Origin: Anaerostipes sp. 992a
GTDB lineage: Bacteria; Bacillota; Clostridia; Lachnospirales; Lachnospiraceae
Direction: 5' to 3'
NCBI RefSeq assembly: GCF_001940245.1
Contig: NZ_MJIG01000004.1
Coordinates: 1,116,001-1,180,000 of the forward strand
Length of the DNA stretch: 64,000 nucleotides
Below, one piece after another: positions 53,861 through 63,809 of the stretch (its first letter is position 1; each line of letters begins with the position of its first letter). Under the pieces are notes generated by a model that saw only the letters and a program-made list of their open reading frames with translations, was not told where the DNA came from and searched no databases. A program made the translations under genes and the position numbers.

Positions 53861-55597
53861 CTACTTCACCTTCTTATACTCTGAATACCCTCCATTTACT
53901 CCTTTTTTCACCGCTCTGATCTTATAATAATACGTCTTTCCCTTTTTCAGATCTTTAGAATCATAATAGGTAATGGTGGATTGAGTGCTTTCCTTTGTTC
54001 CCAGCAAGACATATCCACTGGTAGCCTTTGTGCTTCGATAAACCTTATATTCCGATATGTAAGATAGTTTCTTCCATTTAACTGCTACTTTGTTTCCGGA
54101 TTTCTTTACAGAGGTAATCTTTGGCACTGGCATCTTGGATGTTACCGTGCGATAACTGGATTTTGCTGTATAGAGTCCGTTCTTATCTCTGGCGCGAATC
54201 TTATAATAATATTTCTTCTTAGGAACCGCAGATGTATCCAGACAGCTTACTGTCTTTCCAGAATCTATAGTCTTGATCAACTTATCGGTGCCTGTACTGG
54301 ATTCCGCCCGATAAATCTCATATCCAATGGCTCCGTCTGCTTTTGACCACTTTAAGGTCACTGGAAATACGGTATCTGTAATCTTTTTTAAGGATGGCTT
54401 TTTCGCACTTAACTCCGGCATTTCCCGATAGCCAAGATAGAGATGATTGACTGCCTGTGCCTGTGCCGATGGATCAAACCCGGAATAGCGAAGCACTTCC
54501 TTTTCTGGCGCTAAATACGCTCCATTTGGATAGTCGTCGTTTTTCTGATAGACATTGCTGGAATCTCTGGTCACATCAACGATAATCCATGCGCCATCCA
54601 CATATGCCTCATTCCATACATGATCCTGCTTGTTGATATTCTTTTCTGTTTCCCATGTATTGCCTGGAATACTGATGGAATGACCACTTACGGTACGGCA
54701 AGGAATCTCCTGTGCTCTTGCCAGCGCTGCGAATAATGTAGAATAGCCATTACACACTGTCTTTGCTTTTTTGGTACTGGTCTCATTCTTGATCTGCTTA
54801 TAGAGATCATATGGGTTTAGGGTACCACTGGAGGTCTTTCCTTCAAACAGTGGACGATCATAATAAACGTGACCGGCAATATAATCATGGAGTTTTAACA
54901 ACTTTCCGTATTTGGTAGAGGCTCCCTTTACAATGCTGTCTGAAAAGTTTTTCAAGGCTTTTACCTCACTGCTGGTCAGCTTCTTTTTGGCATCTTTGGT
55001 CCATTTGGCTCCATTTCTGATTTCATAAGACATATCTGCCATGGAGGTATCGAGGTAGCATTTGGTAAAAGAAGTATCATTGCTTCGAATTCTCTGATTT
55101 TCTTTTATGATCTTGGTATATTCTTTGATAAATACTCCCTGATCCGTCACACGAAGGGGAATCCCTTTCATGTTTGGCTTATCCTTGTTATATGTGTCCC
55201 CTTCGCTTTTGATAAATTTTATGGATACGATGTATTCTGCTTTTTCGCAGTCGCTAAAATCCAGTGTTTTTATAAAGGTTCGATCTGCATCTGGAACACC
55301 GCAAGCTTGACTCTGGCTAAATTTATTTCTTCCATTTTTGTCTCGGACACAAACAAAGAATCCTGCATAGCTTTTCTGCGTCTTTCCGGATACGGTCATC
55401 TGCATACCATTCGTCACGATATCGCAGTATTCTCTGCTTCTCATCTTGGAGGCTTCTTCTGCACTATGATATTCAGTTACCAATGCCGGATTTTGTAAAT
55501 CCTCTTCTTCTACCTTTCCCCAGACTGTGGTCTCCGGCGCCCATAACATTAGAAGCAAACATAGGCAGAAGCAGCCCCATCTTCGTAATCTTTTCAT
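53861..55597 (-). CDS. Secreted transglutaminase-like protein with fibronectin type III repeats
   Basis: A 578-residue exported protein. A signal peptide (MKRLRRWGCFCLCLLLMLWAPETTVWG) is followed by an uncharacterised segment, then a transglutaminase/protease-like core at about residues 225-350: cysteine in KTVCNGYSTLFAALARAQ, histidine in DHVWNEAYVDGAWIIVD with the aspartate at its end. Two Fn3-type modules follow (LKWSKADGAIGYEIYRA and VKWKKLSYISEYKVYRS), each ending in a YYYKIRA strand. There is no sortase motif. Likely acts on surface proteins or wall peptides as a hydrolase or cross-linker; not determinable. Confidence 0.88.
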   Translation of the reverse strand: MKRLRRWGCFCLCLLLMLWAPETTVWGKVEEEDLQNPALVTEYHSAEEASKMRSREYCDIVTNGMQMTVSGKTQKSYAGFFVCVRDKNGRNKFSQSQACGVPDADRTFIKTLDFSDCEKAEYIVSIKFIKSEGDTYNKDKPNMKGIPLRVTDQGVFIKEYTKIIKENQRIRSNDTSFTKCYLDTSMADMSYEIRNGAKWTKDAKKKLTSSEVKALKNFSDSIVKGASTKYGKLLKLHDYIAGHVYYDRPLFEGKTSSGTLNPYDLYKQIKNETSTKKAKTVCNGYSTLFAALARAQEIPCRTVSGHSISIPGNTWETEKNINKQDHVWNEAYVDGAWIIVDVTRDSSNVYQKNDDYPNGAYLAPEKEVLRYSGFDPSAQAQAVNHLYLGYREMPELSAKKPSLKKITDTVFPVTLKWSKADGAIGYEIYRAESSTGTDKLIKTIDSGKTVSCLDTSAVPKKKYYYKIRARDKNGLYTAKSSYRTVTSKMPVPKITSVKKSGNKVAVKWKKLSYISEYKVYRSTKATSGYVLLGTKESTQSTITYYDSKDLKKGKTYYYKIRAVKKGVNGGYSEYKKVK

Positions 55598-55697
55598 TTT
55601 TCCCTCACTTCCTTTCTCTTCTTTTATTTTACACGATACGCCCTTTGAGGCATAGAAAAAGTTTTTCTGGCATTCCTAAATTCCTTTTAAAATTATC

Positions 55698-55872
55698 TTG
55701 ACTTTCAAACTATTTTAATATAAACTATTTTACATAGTATTTAATACTACTTTTATTTTTCATGTGCATACCTTGCACATGTTATCTCAATTACATACAT
55801 GCACATATTCAAAAAAGGAGCTGCACTTTCCCAGTGATTTTTTCATTCACTGAGAAAGTACAGCTCCTTTTG
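55698..55872 (+). promoter_or_regulatory. Promoter and leader hairpins upstream of the TSUP exporter
   Basis: TTGACT (55698-55703) with a weak TATAAA or TAAACT 15-17 bp later is followed by a hairpin CATGTGC/GCACATG (55761-55781) and a long terminator-like hairpin (AAAGGAGCTG-ACTTTC-CAGTGA with its complement, 55814-55870) ending in TTTT. The exporter start is about 70 bp further on. It could be an attenuator or the end of a small RNA. The rest of the 345-bp gap (55598-55697) is AT-rich with no gene seen. Confidence 0.5.
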
Positions 55873-55942
55873 GGAAACATTGAAAATCCAATGCAAATCT
55901 TGTATACTTTAACTGAAACTATGCTTGCAAAGGAGAAGAATT

Positions 55943-56674
55943 ATGAAAACACTGATCTTAATTATCGTCTTAATTGCAGCCAATACCATCCAGGCCATTA
56001 CCGGCTTTGCAGGTCCTCTGATCTCCATGCCCCCAGCTATCGTATTGGTAGGAGTCGACCAGGCGAAAGCCATTATTACTTTTATCGGATGGCTGGCTGC
56101 ACTGATTGTTACCATTCAGAACTTTAAATATATCAAATGGAAGGAACTGGGCAAGATGATTCTTTTCATGTTCATTGGTATGTATCTTGGTATCCTATTG
56201 TTTGATGCTCTTCCACTGAATGCGCTCTTAACCTTCTATGCCATTGTTGTTCTTGCCATCGGTGCTAAGAATCTACTGTCTCAGACGCTTCGGAAGAAAG
56301 AACGTTCTTCACATAAGCTTCCAGTCCCAATTCTATTTCTGGTTTTGATCATTGCCGGCATGATGCAGGGAATGTTTACCTCCGGTGGTTCTTTTCTGGT
56401 CGTTTATGCTGCTGTCATGCTTACGGATAAAACTGAATTTCGTGCTACAGTTTCCACTGTATGGGTCATCCTGAATGTATTTCTCATGTACAACCATTTC
56501 CAGTGGGGCTTTTACACACCGGAAACTTTAAAGCTGATTGGCTTAAGCATTCCTCCGGTCTTTGCCTCCATTTATATCGGCAATCGGATTCATGACCGTC
56601 TGAATGCAGAAGCCTTCTTAACATTCACTTATGGCCTCCTTATCGTTTCCGGAGGAATTCTATTATTTACTTAA
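55943..56674 (+). CDS. TSUP (TauE/SafE) family anion exporter
   Basis: A 243-residue membrane protein with about eight helices. It has the duplicated TSUP pattern: ANTIQAITGFAGPLISMPPAI in the first half and GMMQGMFTSGGSFLVVYAAV in the second, each at a membrane entry. Members carry sulfite, sulfoacetate or other sulfur/organic anions. Start 55943 follows AAAGGAGAAG. It converges with the P-type ATPase gene and the two coding ends overlap by 12 bp. Confidence 0.88.
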   Translation: MKTLILIIVLIAANTIQAITGFAGPLISMPPAIVLVGVDQAKAIITFIGWLAALIVTIQNFKYIKWKELGKMILFMFIGMYLGILLFDALPLNALLTFYAIVVLAIGAKNLLSQTLRKKERSSHKLPVPILFLVLIIAGMMQGMFTSGGSFLVVYAAVMLTDKTEFRATVSTVWVILNVFLMYNHFQWGFYTPETLKLIGLSIPPVFASIYIGNRIHDRLNAEAFLTFTYGLLIVSGGILLFT

Positions 56675-59272
56675 GGAAGCTCTGATTGCTTTTAATATCT
56701 GTATGATCGGGAAATTACAAAACGCCAGTCCGTATACAGTCAGAAGCTGGAACATGGTAAGTGTCTGTACCTTAAACAGGCTGTGCAGTGCTGGAACACA
56801 TAATACCGCAGTCATAAGAATGGCCCCTATGAAAAAGGCTCCGAACAATGCCGGATTATTCCACATCTCTTTCTTCCCAATGACCGGATGGCTGGATTTG
56901 CAGTTAAATCCATGGAACAATCTTCCCAAACACAGGGTACCAAATGCCATGGTGCTGGCAAGCAGATGATTGCCATCCTGGTAACCGATCAAAAATGCAA
57001 TGACTGTCATACCTCCAATCACAAGACCTTCGATTCCAATCTTACTTAGGAAGTCTCTGGTCAGGATCGATTCATTGACCGGCCTTGGCTTCTCTTCCAT
57101 CACTTCTTTCGTATGAGGCTCAAGACCAAGTGCAATCGCCGGTAGACTGTCTGTCAGCAGATTGATAAACAGCAAATGCACCGGTTCAAATGGCACTGGT
57201 AAGGCCGCCAGAGAAGCAAAAAGCACCGTTAAGATTCCACCAAAATTTCCAGATAAGAGGAACTGAATGGACTGCTTAATATTCTTATATACATTTCTTC
57301 CATTTTCCACTGCTTTTATGATCGTAGCAAAGTTATCATCAGCCAATATCATGGACGCCGCGTCCTTGGATACTTCACTTCCGGTAATTCCCATAGCCAC
57401 TCCAATATCTGCCTGCTTTAAAGCCGGAGCATCATTGACACCATCCCCGGTCATTGCCACGATGTTGCCCTTGTCCTGCCATGCCCGCACGATACGAATC
57501 TTATGCTCTGGAGAGACTCTGGCATAGACAGAAATACCTTCTACGAATTCCTGCAATTCTTCGTCACTCATATGCTCGATCTGGGCACCCTCACAGGCCT
57601 CTGATTCTTCTTTCAGAATGCCAATCCTCTTAGCAATGGCTGCTGCAGTCACCTTGTGATCTCCGGTGATCATAACCGGCTTGATGCCTGCACGGATGCA
57701 TTCCTCTACCGCCTCCTTTGACTCTTCTCTCGGAGGGTCCATCATGGCGATCAGACCAAGAAAGATATCCTCTTTTTCATCCGCAAGAACAAGGTCTCGT
57801 TCCTCTTCCAGAATGCGATAGGCAAAACCCAGTACCCGCAATCCATGTCTGGAAAATGCCTGGTTGCATTTTATAATCTCTGCCAGATGCTTTTCTGTTA
57901 TCTCTTCTATACCATGTTCTGTTTCGATCCATTTTAGTCGGGATAAGAGTACGTCTACGGCCCCCTTGGTTACCATAACTGCTTTTCCATCCATCGGATG
58001 TAATGTTGACATCAGCTTCCGATCGCTGTCAAATGGAAGTTCGGAGATTCTTGGATACTCATCTCTTACTTTCATACAGTCATAGCCAAGCTTGCTTCCC
58101 AAATTGATCAGGGCCGTTTCCGTAGGATCTCCGATTTCCTTTCCGCCAAGATTGGTAGCATCATTACAAAGCATACTGTGTAGTAACAGCTTCTTTTGCA
58201 ACGGATCTTCCATGGAAATCTGACTGACATCTATTACATTTTCTCCTGTATAATATTGTTCCACCGTCATTTTGTTCTGTGTCAATGTTCCCGTTTTATC
58301 CGAACAGATGACAGATACGCTTCCAAGCCCTTCTACAGCCTGAAGCTTTCGGATGATCGCCTTCTCCTTTGCCATCTTCTGTGTTCCAAAAGAAAGTACA
58401 ATGGTTACAATCGAACTTAAAGCCTCTGGAATGGCTGCCACCGCAAGGGCTACTGCGAACAGAAAGGCACTTTCGATGGATTCCCCACGAAAGACACTGA
58501 CACCAAATAAAATGCCGCAAAAGATCAAAATGATCATAGACAGCTTCTGTCCAAACTGATCTAAGTTCACCTGGAGCGGTGTCTTCTTCTCAGAGGTGGA
58601 CTTTAATAACCCTGCAATTTTTCCCATCTCCGTATTCATGCCGGTTGCCGTAACCAGATAGCTGCCCCGTCCATATGTGACAAAGCTTCCAGCATAGACC
58701 ATATTGGTTCTATCTCCCAAAGGTAACTCTCCCTGCAATACCATATGCGTCTTTTCCACTGCCAGACTTTCTCCCGTCAAAGCACTTTCATCTGCTTTCA
58801 GGCTGGCAGACTCTAACATCCTTCCATCCGCTGGTACTGCATCTCCTGCTTCTAAGTACACTTCATCTCCAGGAACCAGCTGAGAAGATGGAACTTTTAC
58901 GATTCTTCCATCTCGCAGTACCTTGGCTTCGGGACTGGATAATGCCTTTAAGCTTTTTAAGGACTGCTCTGCCTTTAAGGTCTGCACCGTTCCCAAAATT
59001 GCATTCATTGTGATGACTACCAGAATAACCAGAGTACTTTCCCAGTCTCCGAGAAATCCCGATACTATGGCTGCCAGAATCAGGATCATTACGAGAAAAT
59101 CCTGAAACTGCTCCAGAAAAATCTGCATCTTCCCTTTCTTCTTTCCCTCCTCCAGCTCATTGGGACCAAATTTTTTCTGCCTCTCTAAAACCTGCGTGTT
59201 GTTCAGTGGATACAGGCCCCCGTTCATCTCTTTTCGGACCTCTGTCTTCGTCATTTGATAAAATTCCTTCAT
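56663..59272 (-). CDS. P-type cation ATPase, Ca2+/Mn2+ (PMR1-like) type
   Basis: An 869-residue type IIA pump. Order: N-terminal cation-ATPase domain, actuator loop with ALTGESLAVEK, TM4 motif AAIPEALSSIV, phosphorylation site CSDKTGTLTQNKMTVEQ, nucleotide domain with MVTKGAVDVLL, hinge AMTGDGVNDAPALKQADIG, and TM6 LFINLLTDSLPAIALG with the ion-binding Asn and Asp. Single-site pumps of this group move Ca2+ or Mn2+ out. An upstream yybP-ykoY riboswitch, which senses Mn2+, favours manganese export. The start has AGGAGGG before it. Confidence 0.94.
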   Translation of the reverse strand: MKEFYQMTKTEVRKEMNGGLYPLNNTQVLERQKKFGPNELEEGKKKGKMQIFLEQFQDFLVMILILAAIVSGFLGDWESTLVILVVITMNAILGTVQTLKAEQSLKSLKALSSPEAKVLRDGRIVKVPSSQLVPGDEVYLEAGDAVPADGRMLESASLKADESALTGESLAVEKTHMVLQGELPLGDRTNMVYAGSFVTYGRGSYLVTATGMNTEMGKIAGLLKSTSEKKTPLQVNLDQFGQKLSMIILIFCGILFGVSVFRGESIESAFLFAVALAVAAIPEALSSIVTIVLSFGTQKMAKEKAIIRKLQAVEGLGSVSVICSDKTGTLTQNKMTVEQYYTGENVIDVSQISMEDPLQKKLLLHSMLCNDATNLGGKEIGDPTETALINLGSKLGYDCMKVRDEYPRISELPFDSDRKLMSTLHPMDGKAVMVTKGAVDVLLSRLKWIETEHGIEEITEKHLAEIIKCNQAFSRHGLRVLGFAYRILEEERDLVLADEKEDIFLGLIAMMDPPREESKEAVEECIRAGIKPVMITGDHKVTAAAIAKRIGILKEESEACEGAQIEHMSDEELQEFVEGISVYARVSPEHKIRIVRAWQDKGNIVAMTGDGVNDAPALKQADIGVAMGITGSEVSKDAASMILADDNFATIIKAVENGRNVYKNIKQSIQFLLSGNFGGILTVLFASLAALPVPFEPVHLLFINLLTDSLPAIALGLEPHTKEVMEEKPRPVNESILTRDFLSKIGIEGLVIGGMTVIAFLIGYQDGNHLLASTMAFGTLCLGRLFHGFNCKSSHPVIGKKEMWNNPALFGAFFIGAILMTAVLCVPALHSLFKVQTLTMFQLLTVYGLAFCNFPIIQILKAIRASLSK

Positions 59273-59342
59273 ATTCTGCCCTCCTGCTCATCACCATCTT
59301 TTTTAAATCAATCAAAAATGTACAGCACATAGTGCCTTATGA

Positions 59343-59517
59343 TGCAAAAAAAGACCAGGCTTTTATTGCATCACAAAAATACAATAAAAGTCTGGCCTTT
59401 TCATCACGATACGAACAGAAAGTCCCTTCTGTTGAGATTGACGACACCGTGAACGCAGCGCGCAGGCTACTCCCTTTTATTTACTAGTAGTATATACGCT
59501 GCCTTCTTTTTTGTCAA
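59343..59517 (-). promoter_or_regulatory. yybP-ykoY (Mn2+) riboswitch with promoter and terminator
   Basis: A near-ideal promoter TTGACA-17-TATACT (59489-59517) starts an RNA whose first bases form P1: AATAAAAG (59474-59481) pairs with CTTTTATT (59383-59390). Conserved yybP-ykoY loops are present: GGGAGTAGCCTGC right after P1 and GTCGTCAATCTCAACAG further on. The P1 3' strand is also the 5' half of a strong terminator (GGCCAGACTTTTATTG with CAATAAAAGCCTGGTC and seven T, 59346-59397). Mn2+ binding would hold P1 and stop the terminator, turning on the ATPase. Between terminator and gene (59273-59342) nothing else is seen. Confidence 0.93.
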
Positions 59518-59533
59518 CGATGTCTTTTTCTTT

Positions 59534-60775
59534 CTACTGTGCTGTCAATAATGCCTGTAAGGACTGAATAAAGCTTGTCATATTTCTATAACAGATAAAG
59601 CAGCAGATGACGATAATGACAATACCTAAAAGATTGTTGATGATACCGTTTTTGTACTGTCCCATCTCCTTAGAGTTTACGCAGTATAACAGGAAGAATG
59701 CGATCAATGGTAAGATGATAGCATTGGCTGCCTGTGCAACTAAGATCAGCTGAGTTGGGCTTGCACCAAGTGCGATCGCAAGGATTGCTCCTAATACGAT
59801 GATGAATAACCATACGCCCTTGAATTTCATATCCTTTAAATCCGCTTTCCAGCCTAAAGAGCCGGTTGTTGCAAATGCTGCTGCCAAAGGAGCTGCGATT
59901 GCAGAGGAGAAACCAGCTGCAAGAAGGCCGATTCCAAGGAACCATTTTGCCCATTCACCCATAACTGGTTCTACAGCCAGGGCTAAGTCTGCGCCACTTG
60001 CAATTTCAACACCACTGCCGTACATATTTGCTGCTGCTGCAACGATGATACCCATGGATACTAATCCACCCAAACCGATGGAGATGATCGTATCCATTCT
60101 TGCATCTCCCAGGTTCTCTACTCCATTCCAGCGTTCTGCTGTGGAGGATGCATGTAAGAACAGATTGTAAGGTACTACTGTTGTACCAATCAATCCGATA
60201 ACCGTCATTAAGTCATTTCCACCAGATTTTGGTGTTACTAATCCTTTTGCTACTGCACCCCAGTCTGGATGAGAAGCGATTGCTGTAATGGTAAATACAA
60301 CTGCCATTAAGATAACGATTCCGGTTAATACTTTTTCAATGGCTTTATAGCTTCCGGACCATAACAGCGCGATTGCTAACAGTGAGATAACGATTACGAT
60401 GGCCTGCATTGGTACTCCTGGAACTAAGGTTGTAAATCCCATGATACCGCCCGTAATATTTCCTGTTTCATAAGCAGAGTTTCCTACGAAGATTGCTACG
60501 ATCACAAGAAGAATGGCAATGGTACGAATCGGACCGCTAGGCATCTTTTCACGGATATTTTCTGCCAGTCCTTTTTTTGTTACCAGACCCAGTCTGGAAG
60601 ACATCTCCTGGAATACAATCGTTGCAATGGTTGAGAATAACATGGCCCATAATAAAGTGTAGCCACTGGTCGCACCTGCACGTGTACAGGTTGTTACCGT
60701 ACCTGGTCCAATAAATGCTGCTGCAACTAAAGCACCCGGTCCAATGTTTTTCATTTTCTGAATAAATTTAGACAT
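59534..60775 (-). CDS. Nramp-related divalent cation transporter, YcsG-like
   Basis: A 413-residue LeuT-fold membrane protein with about 11 helices. Canonical Nramp Mn/Fe transporters have DPGN in TM1 and MPH in TM6; here TM1 reads AAFIGPGTVTTCTRAG and TM6 GTTVVPYNLFLHASS, so both metal-site motifs are changed. This matches the divergent Nramp branch seen next to ycsF/ycsI/pxp genes. It could carry Mg2+ or an organic solute. Start 60775 follows AAAGGAGG. Last gene of its operon, ending 17 bp from the Mn-riboswitch promoter. Confidence 0.85.
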   Translation of the reverse strand: MSKFIQKMKNIGPGALVAAAFIGPGTVTTCTRAGATSGYTLLWAMLFSTIATIVFQEMSSRLGLVTKKGLAENIREKMPSGPIRTIAILLVIVAIFVGNSAYETGNITGGIMGFTTLVPGVPMQAIVIVISLLAIALLWSGSYKAIEKVLTGIVILMAVVFTITAIASHPDWGAVAKGLVTPKSGGNDLMTVIGLIGTTVVPYNLFLHASSTAERWNGVENLGDARMDTIISIGLGGLVSMGIIVAAAANMYGSGVEIASGADLALAVEPVMGEWAKWFLGIGLLAAGFSSAIAAPLAAAFATTGSLGWKADLKDMKFKGVWLFIIVLGAILAIALGASPTQLILVAQAANAIILPLIAFFLLYCVNSKEMGQYKNGIINNLLGIVIIVICCFICYRNMTSFIQSLQALLTAQ

Positions 60776-60868
60776 ATCTAATTCCTCCTTTTCATCCACT
60801 ATGATTTTTATCATAAAGGCTATGCTCGGATGATTTCCTACTCCATCTGACAAGCCTTGATGAACTAG

Positions 60869-61636
60869 CTATACGATGTCCTTTAATGGACAGATTGTGA
60901 TTCCTTCTGATTCCAGTGTCGCTCTGATCTTTTTTACAAAGGCCAGTGCTTTTTCCCCATCTCCATGTACACAGATAGAATCAATCTTCACTGGAATTTC
61001 CTTTCCGGTAATCGCAGTGACGCATCCTTCCTTGATGCCTTTGACAACTCTCCAAATCGCAATCTCTTCATCCGTTATCATTGCACCTGGTTTGGTACGG
61101 GCAACTAAGGAACCATCCTCTTCATAAGCCCGGTCTGCAAAGAACTCTCTTGCCACCCTAAGACCCATGTCATTGGCAGCCTGAATCATTTGACTTCCAG
61201 AAAGTCCGAGTAAAATAATATTTGGATCAAATTCATAAATGGCTTCACAGATGGCTTTGGAAAGCTCATAATCTTTTCCCGCCATATTATATAAGGCTCC
61301 ATGTGGCTTCACATGTGAAATTTCCATGCCCTTACTCTTACAAAAGCCGTATAGAGCACCCAGCTGATAGGTTACATAAGCCTTCGCTTCCTTTGGCGAT
61401 ACATTCATATTTCTTCTTCCAAAGCCCATCAAATCTGGAAATCCAGGATGTGCACCTACACAGATTCCCTGTTCCTTTGCCATGGAAATTGTCTGATCCA
61501 TGACAATGGGATCGGATGCATGATATCCACATGCCACATTGGCAGATGAGATCAATGGAATTACCTGCTCATCCAGTCCAAGGGTATATCGGCCAAAACT
61601 TTCTCCCAGATCACAGTTTAAATCAACTTTATACAT
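60869..61636 (-). CDS. pxpA: 5-oxoprolinase subunit A, LamB/YcsF family
   Basis: A 255-residue cytoplasmic protein. [52 protein letters not shown] and CVHGD are family hallmarks. PxpA works with PxpB and PxpC (KipI/KipA homologues) to hydrolyse 5-oxoproline to glutamate with ATP. PxpB/C are not in the window; they may lie past the right edge, beyond accB. Seven base pairs separate it from ycsI. Confidence 0.93.
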   Translation of the reverse strand: MYKVDLNCDLGESFGRYTLGLDEQVIPLISSANVACGYHASDPIVMDQTISMAKEQGICVGAHPGFPDLMGFGRRNMNVSPKEAKAYVTYQLGALYGFCKSKGMEISHVKPHGALYNMAGKDYELSKAICEAIYEFDPNIILLGLSGSQMIQAANDMGLRVAREFFADRAYEEDGSLVARTKPGAMITDEEIAIWRVVKGIKEGCVTAITGKEIPVKIDSICVHGDGEKALAFVKKIRATLESEGITICPLKDIV

Positions 61637-61643
61637 ATCATTC

Positions 61644-62429
61644 TCATCCTTTCAAATCTACATTTTTCACATCTGTAATCAACATATGCCCTGGAGAATG
61701 AGTAATTACAAATTCTGGCTTCACGTTCATCAGAACAGACTGTGGAGTAACCCCACATGCCCAGAATACTGGAACCTCTCCATCTTTGATCTCGACCGGA
61801 TCTCCAAAATCTGGTTTATTAATATCCTTGATACCAATGGCCGCAGGATCGCCGATATGAACCGGTGTACCATGCACCTGAGGCATCGTACCGCTTACAG
61901 TAACTGCACGTACAATCTGATCATATGGAATCGGTCTCATACTAACGGTCATCGGACCATGAAAGATTCCCGCTGGAACCGTCTCAATATTGGTAATATA
62001 CATTGGAACATTGCATCCCATCGTGTTATGACGCATCTCAATTCCTGCTTCGATCAGCTCGGATTCGAAGGAAAAGCTGCATCCGATCAGAAAGCTTACC
62101 AGGTCATCTCTCCAGAAATCTTCCACGCTGGTGTATTCACCCTTTAATTCTCCTTTTTCATAAACCCGGTACTTTGGAAAATCCGTAGCAATATCGCAGT
62201 TCTTTGCAATGTATTTCAGTTCTCTGCTTCCCACATCGCTGACCTCCAGAATTGGACATGGTTTTGGATTTCTCTGTGTGAATAAGAGAAAATCATAGGC
62301 TAACTCTTTTGGAAGAATCGCCAGATTGGCCTGAGCATATCCCGCACACATTCCTGAAGTCGGTACAGTAATCTTACCTTCTCGAATCAACTTTCTTACT
62401 TCCCAGGGCTTTGCATTTACATAATCCAT
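61644..62429 (-). CDS. YcsI family protein (putative hydro-lyase / D-glutamate cyclase-like)
   Basis: A 261-residue protein of the UPF0317/DUF1445 family. It has [64 protein letters not shown] and [12 protein letters not shown]. The mammalian relative turns D-glutamate into 5-oxo-D-proline, which fits the neighbouring 5-oxoprolinase subunit. Activity of bacterial members is less certain, so the name is kept general. Confidence 0.88.
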   Translation of the reverse strand: MDYVNAKPWEVRKLIREGKITVPTSGMCAGYAQANLAILPKELAYDFLLFTQRNPKPCPILEVSDVGSRELKYIAKNCDIATDFPKYRVYEKGELKGEYTSVEDFWRDDLVSFLIGCSFSFESELIEAGIEMRHNTMGCNVPMYITNIETVPAGIFHGPMTVSMRPIPYDQIVRAVTVSGTMPQVHGTPVHIGDPAAIGIKDINKPDFGDPVEIKDGEVPVFWACGVTPQSVLMNVKPEFVITHSPGHMLITDVKNVDLKG

Positions 62430-62444
62430 AGACTTTCCTCCTTG

Positions 62445-63794
62445 CTATTCCTTATAATTCAATAAATCTTCAATAAATCCGGTATCCGCTTCTCCATCGC
62501 AAAAGATTGGATTCTTAAAGATCAGATACTGAAAGTTTACATTGGTATCAATCCCTAAAATTACCAGTTCTTCCAGGGCTGTACGCATTTTCCGAATGGC
62601 CGCCTTACGGTCTTTGCCATGAACAATCACCTTGGCGATCATAGAATCGTATTCGGATGGAACCTGATATCCCTCATAAATAGCAGTATCCACACGCACG
62701 CCATTGCCGCCTGGAAGATGAACATGTTTAATAAGACCAGGACAAGGGATAAAGTTCTTTTCCGGCATCTCTGCATTGATCCGGCACTCAATCGCATGTC
62801 CGCGAAGCTCAATATCCTCCTGCTTTACAGAAAGCTCATAGCCCATTGCAGATTCTATCTGCATCTCGATCAGGTCCAGTCCAGTGACCATCTCTGTTAC
62901 TGGATGCTCTACCTGAATTCTGGTATTCATCTCCATAAAATAAAACTCTCCAGACTGATCTACAATATATTCAATGGTTCCTGCGCTGCTGTACCCTACG
63001 GTCTTGGCAGCCAGAATCGCCATCTCATTCATTTTCTTTCTTGTTTCATCGTTAATAGCTGGAGAAGGAGATTCTTCGATCATCTTCTGATGATTTCTCT
63101 GTACGGAACAGTCTCTGTCCCCAAGCGCAACCACGTTGCCATGCTTATCTGCCATAATCTGAATCTCTACATGTCTTGGCTTCATGATGCACCGCTCCAT
63201 GTACATGGTATCATCGGCAAATGCATTGACTGACTCTCTCTGTGCCGTATTAAACTGAAATTCAAAATCCTCTTCCGAATGAGAGATTCGCATCCCCTTT
63301 CCTCCGCCTCCAGAAGAAGCCTTGATCATGACTGGGAATCCGATTTCCTTGGCAAACTCCAATGCCTTCTTAGATTCATACACCGGCTCTTTGGTTCCCG
63401 GCACTACAGGAACCCCTGCTTCCATCATGGTCTTTCTGGCCTCAGATTTATTCCCCATACGATCAATAATCTCTGGATCAGGTCCGATAAAATCAATCCC
63501 ATTCTCTATACACATACGCGCAAATGCACTGTTCTCTGATAAAAATCCAAATCCTGGATGAATGGCGTCAGCACCTGTATTCTTGGCCGCCATAATAATC
63601 CGTTCCATATTCAGGTAGCTGTTTTTTACAGGACCTTCCCCGATGCAGACTCTCTGATCTGCCAGCTTTGTGTGAAGGGCATTTTCATCTTCTTTTGAAT
63701 ACACTGCTACGGATAAAATTCCAAGATTCCTCAGCGCACGGATGATACGAACGGCGATTTCTCCACGATTGGCTATTAATACTTTTTGATACAT
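62445..63794 (-). CDS. accC: Biotin carboxylase (AccC family)
   Basis: A 449-residue ATP-grasp enzyme. KVLIANRGEIAVRIIRALR starts the N-domain; KASSGGGGKGMRIS is the ATP-binding glycine loop; GDRDCSVQRNHQKMIEESPSP, FYFMEMNTRIQVEHPVTEMVTG and GHAIECRINAE follow. It charges biotin on the carrier protein encoded just upstream. Placement with pxpA/ycsI suggests a dedicated carboxylase system rather than the housekeeping acetyl-CoA carboxylase, whose alpha/beta subunits are not seen here. Confidence 0.94.
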   Translation of the reverse strand: MYQKVLIANRGEIAVRIIRALRNLGILSVAVYSKEDENALHTKLADQRVCIGEGPVKNSYLNMERIIMAAKNTGADAIHPGFGFLSENSAFARMCIENGIDFIGPDPEIIDRMGNKSEARKTMMEAGVPVVPGTKEPVYESKKALEFAKEIGFPVMIKASSGGGGKGMRISHSEEDFEFQFNTAQRESVNAFADDTMYMERCIMKPRHVEIQIMADKHGNVVALGDRDCSVQRNHQKMIEESPSPAINDETRKKMNEMAILAAKTVGYSSAGTIEYIVDQSGEFYFMEMNTRIQVEHPVTEMVTGLDLIEMQIESAMGYELSVKQEDIELRGHAIECRINAEMPEKNFIPCPGLIKHVHLPGGNGVRVDTAIYEGYQVPSEYDSMIAKVIVHGKDRKAAIRKMRTALEELVILGIDTNVNFQYLIFKNPIFCDGEADTGFIEDLLNYKE

Positions 63795-63809
63795 ACGATT
63801 CCACCTCTT

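Noticed and set aside
59360-59520. Terminator before the ATPase as the end of the Nramp operon only
   Set aside because: A full promoter and conserved Mn-riboswitch loops lie between the Nramp stop and the terminator, so it is the switch's expression platform.
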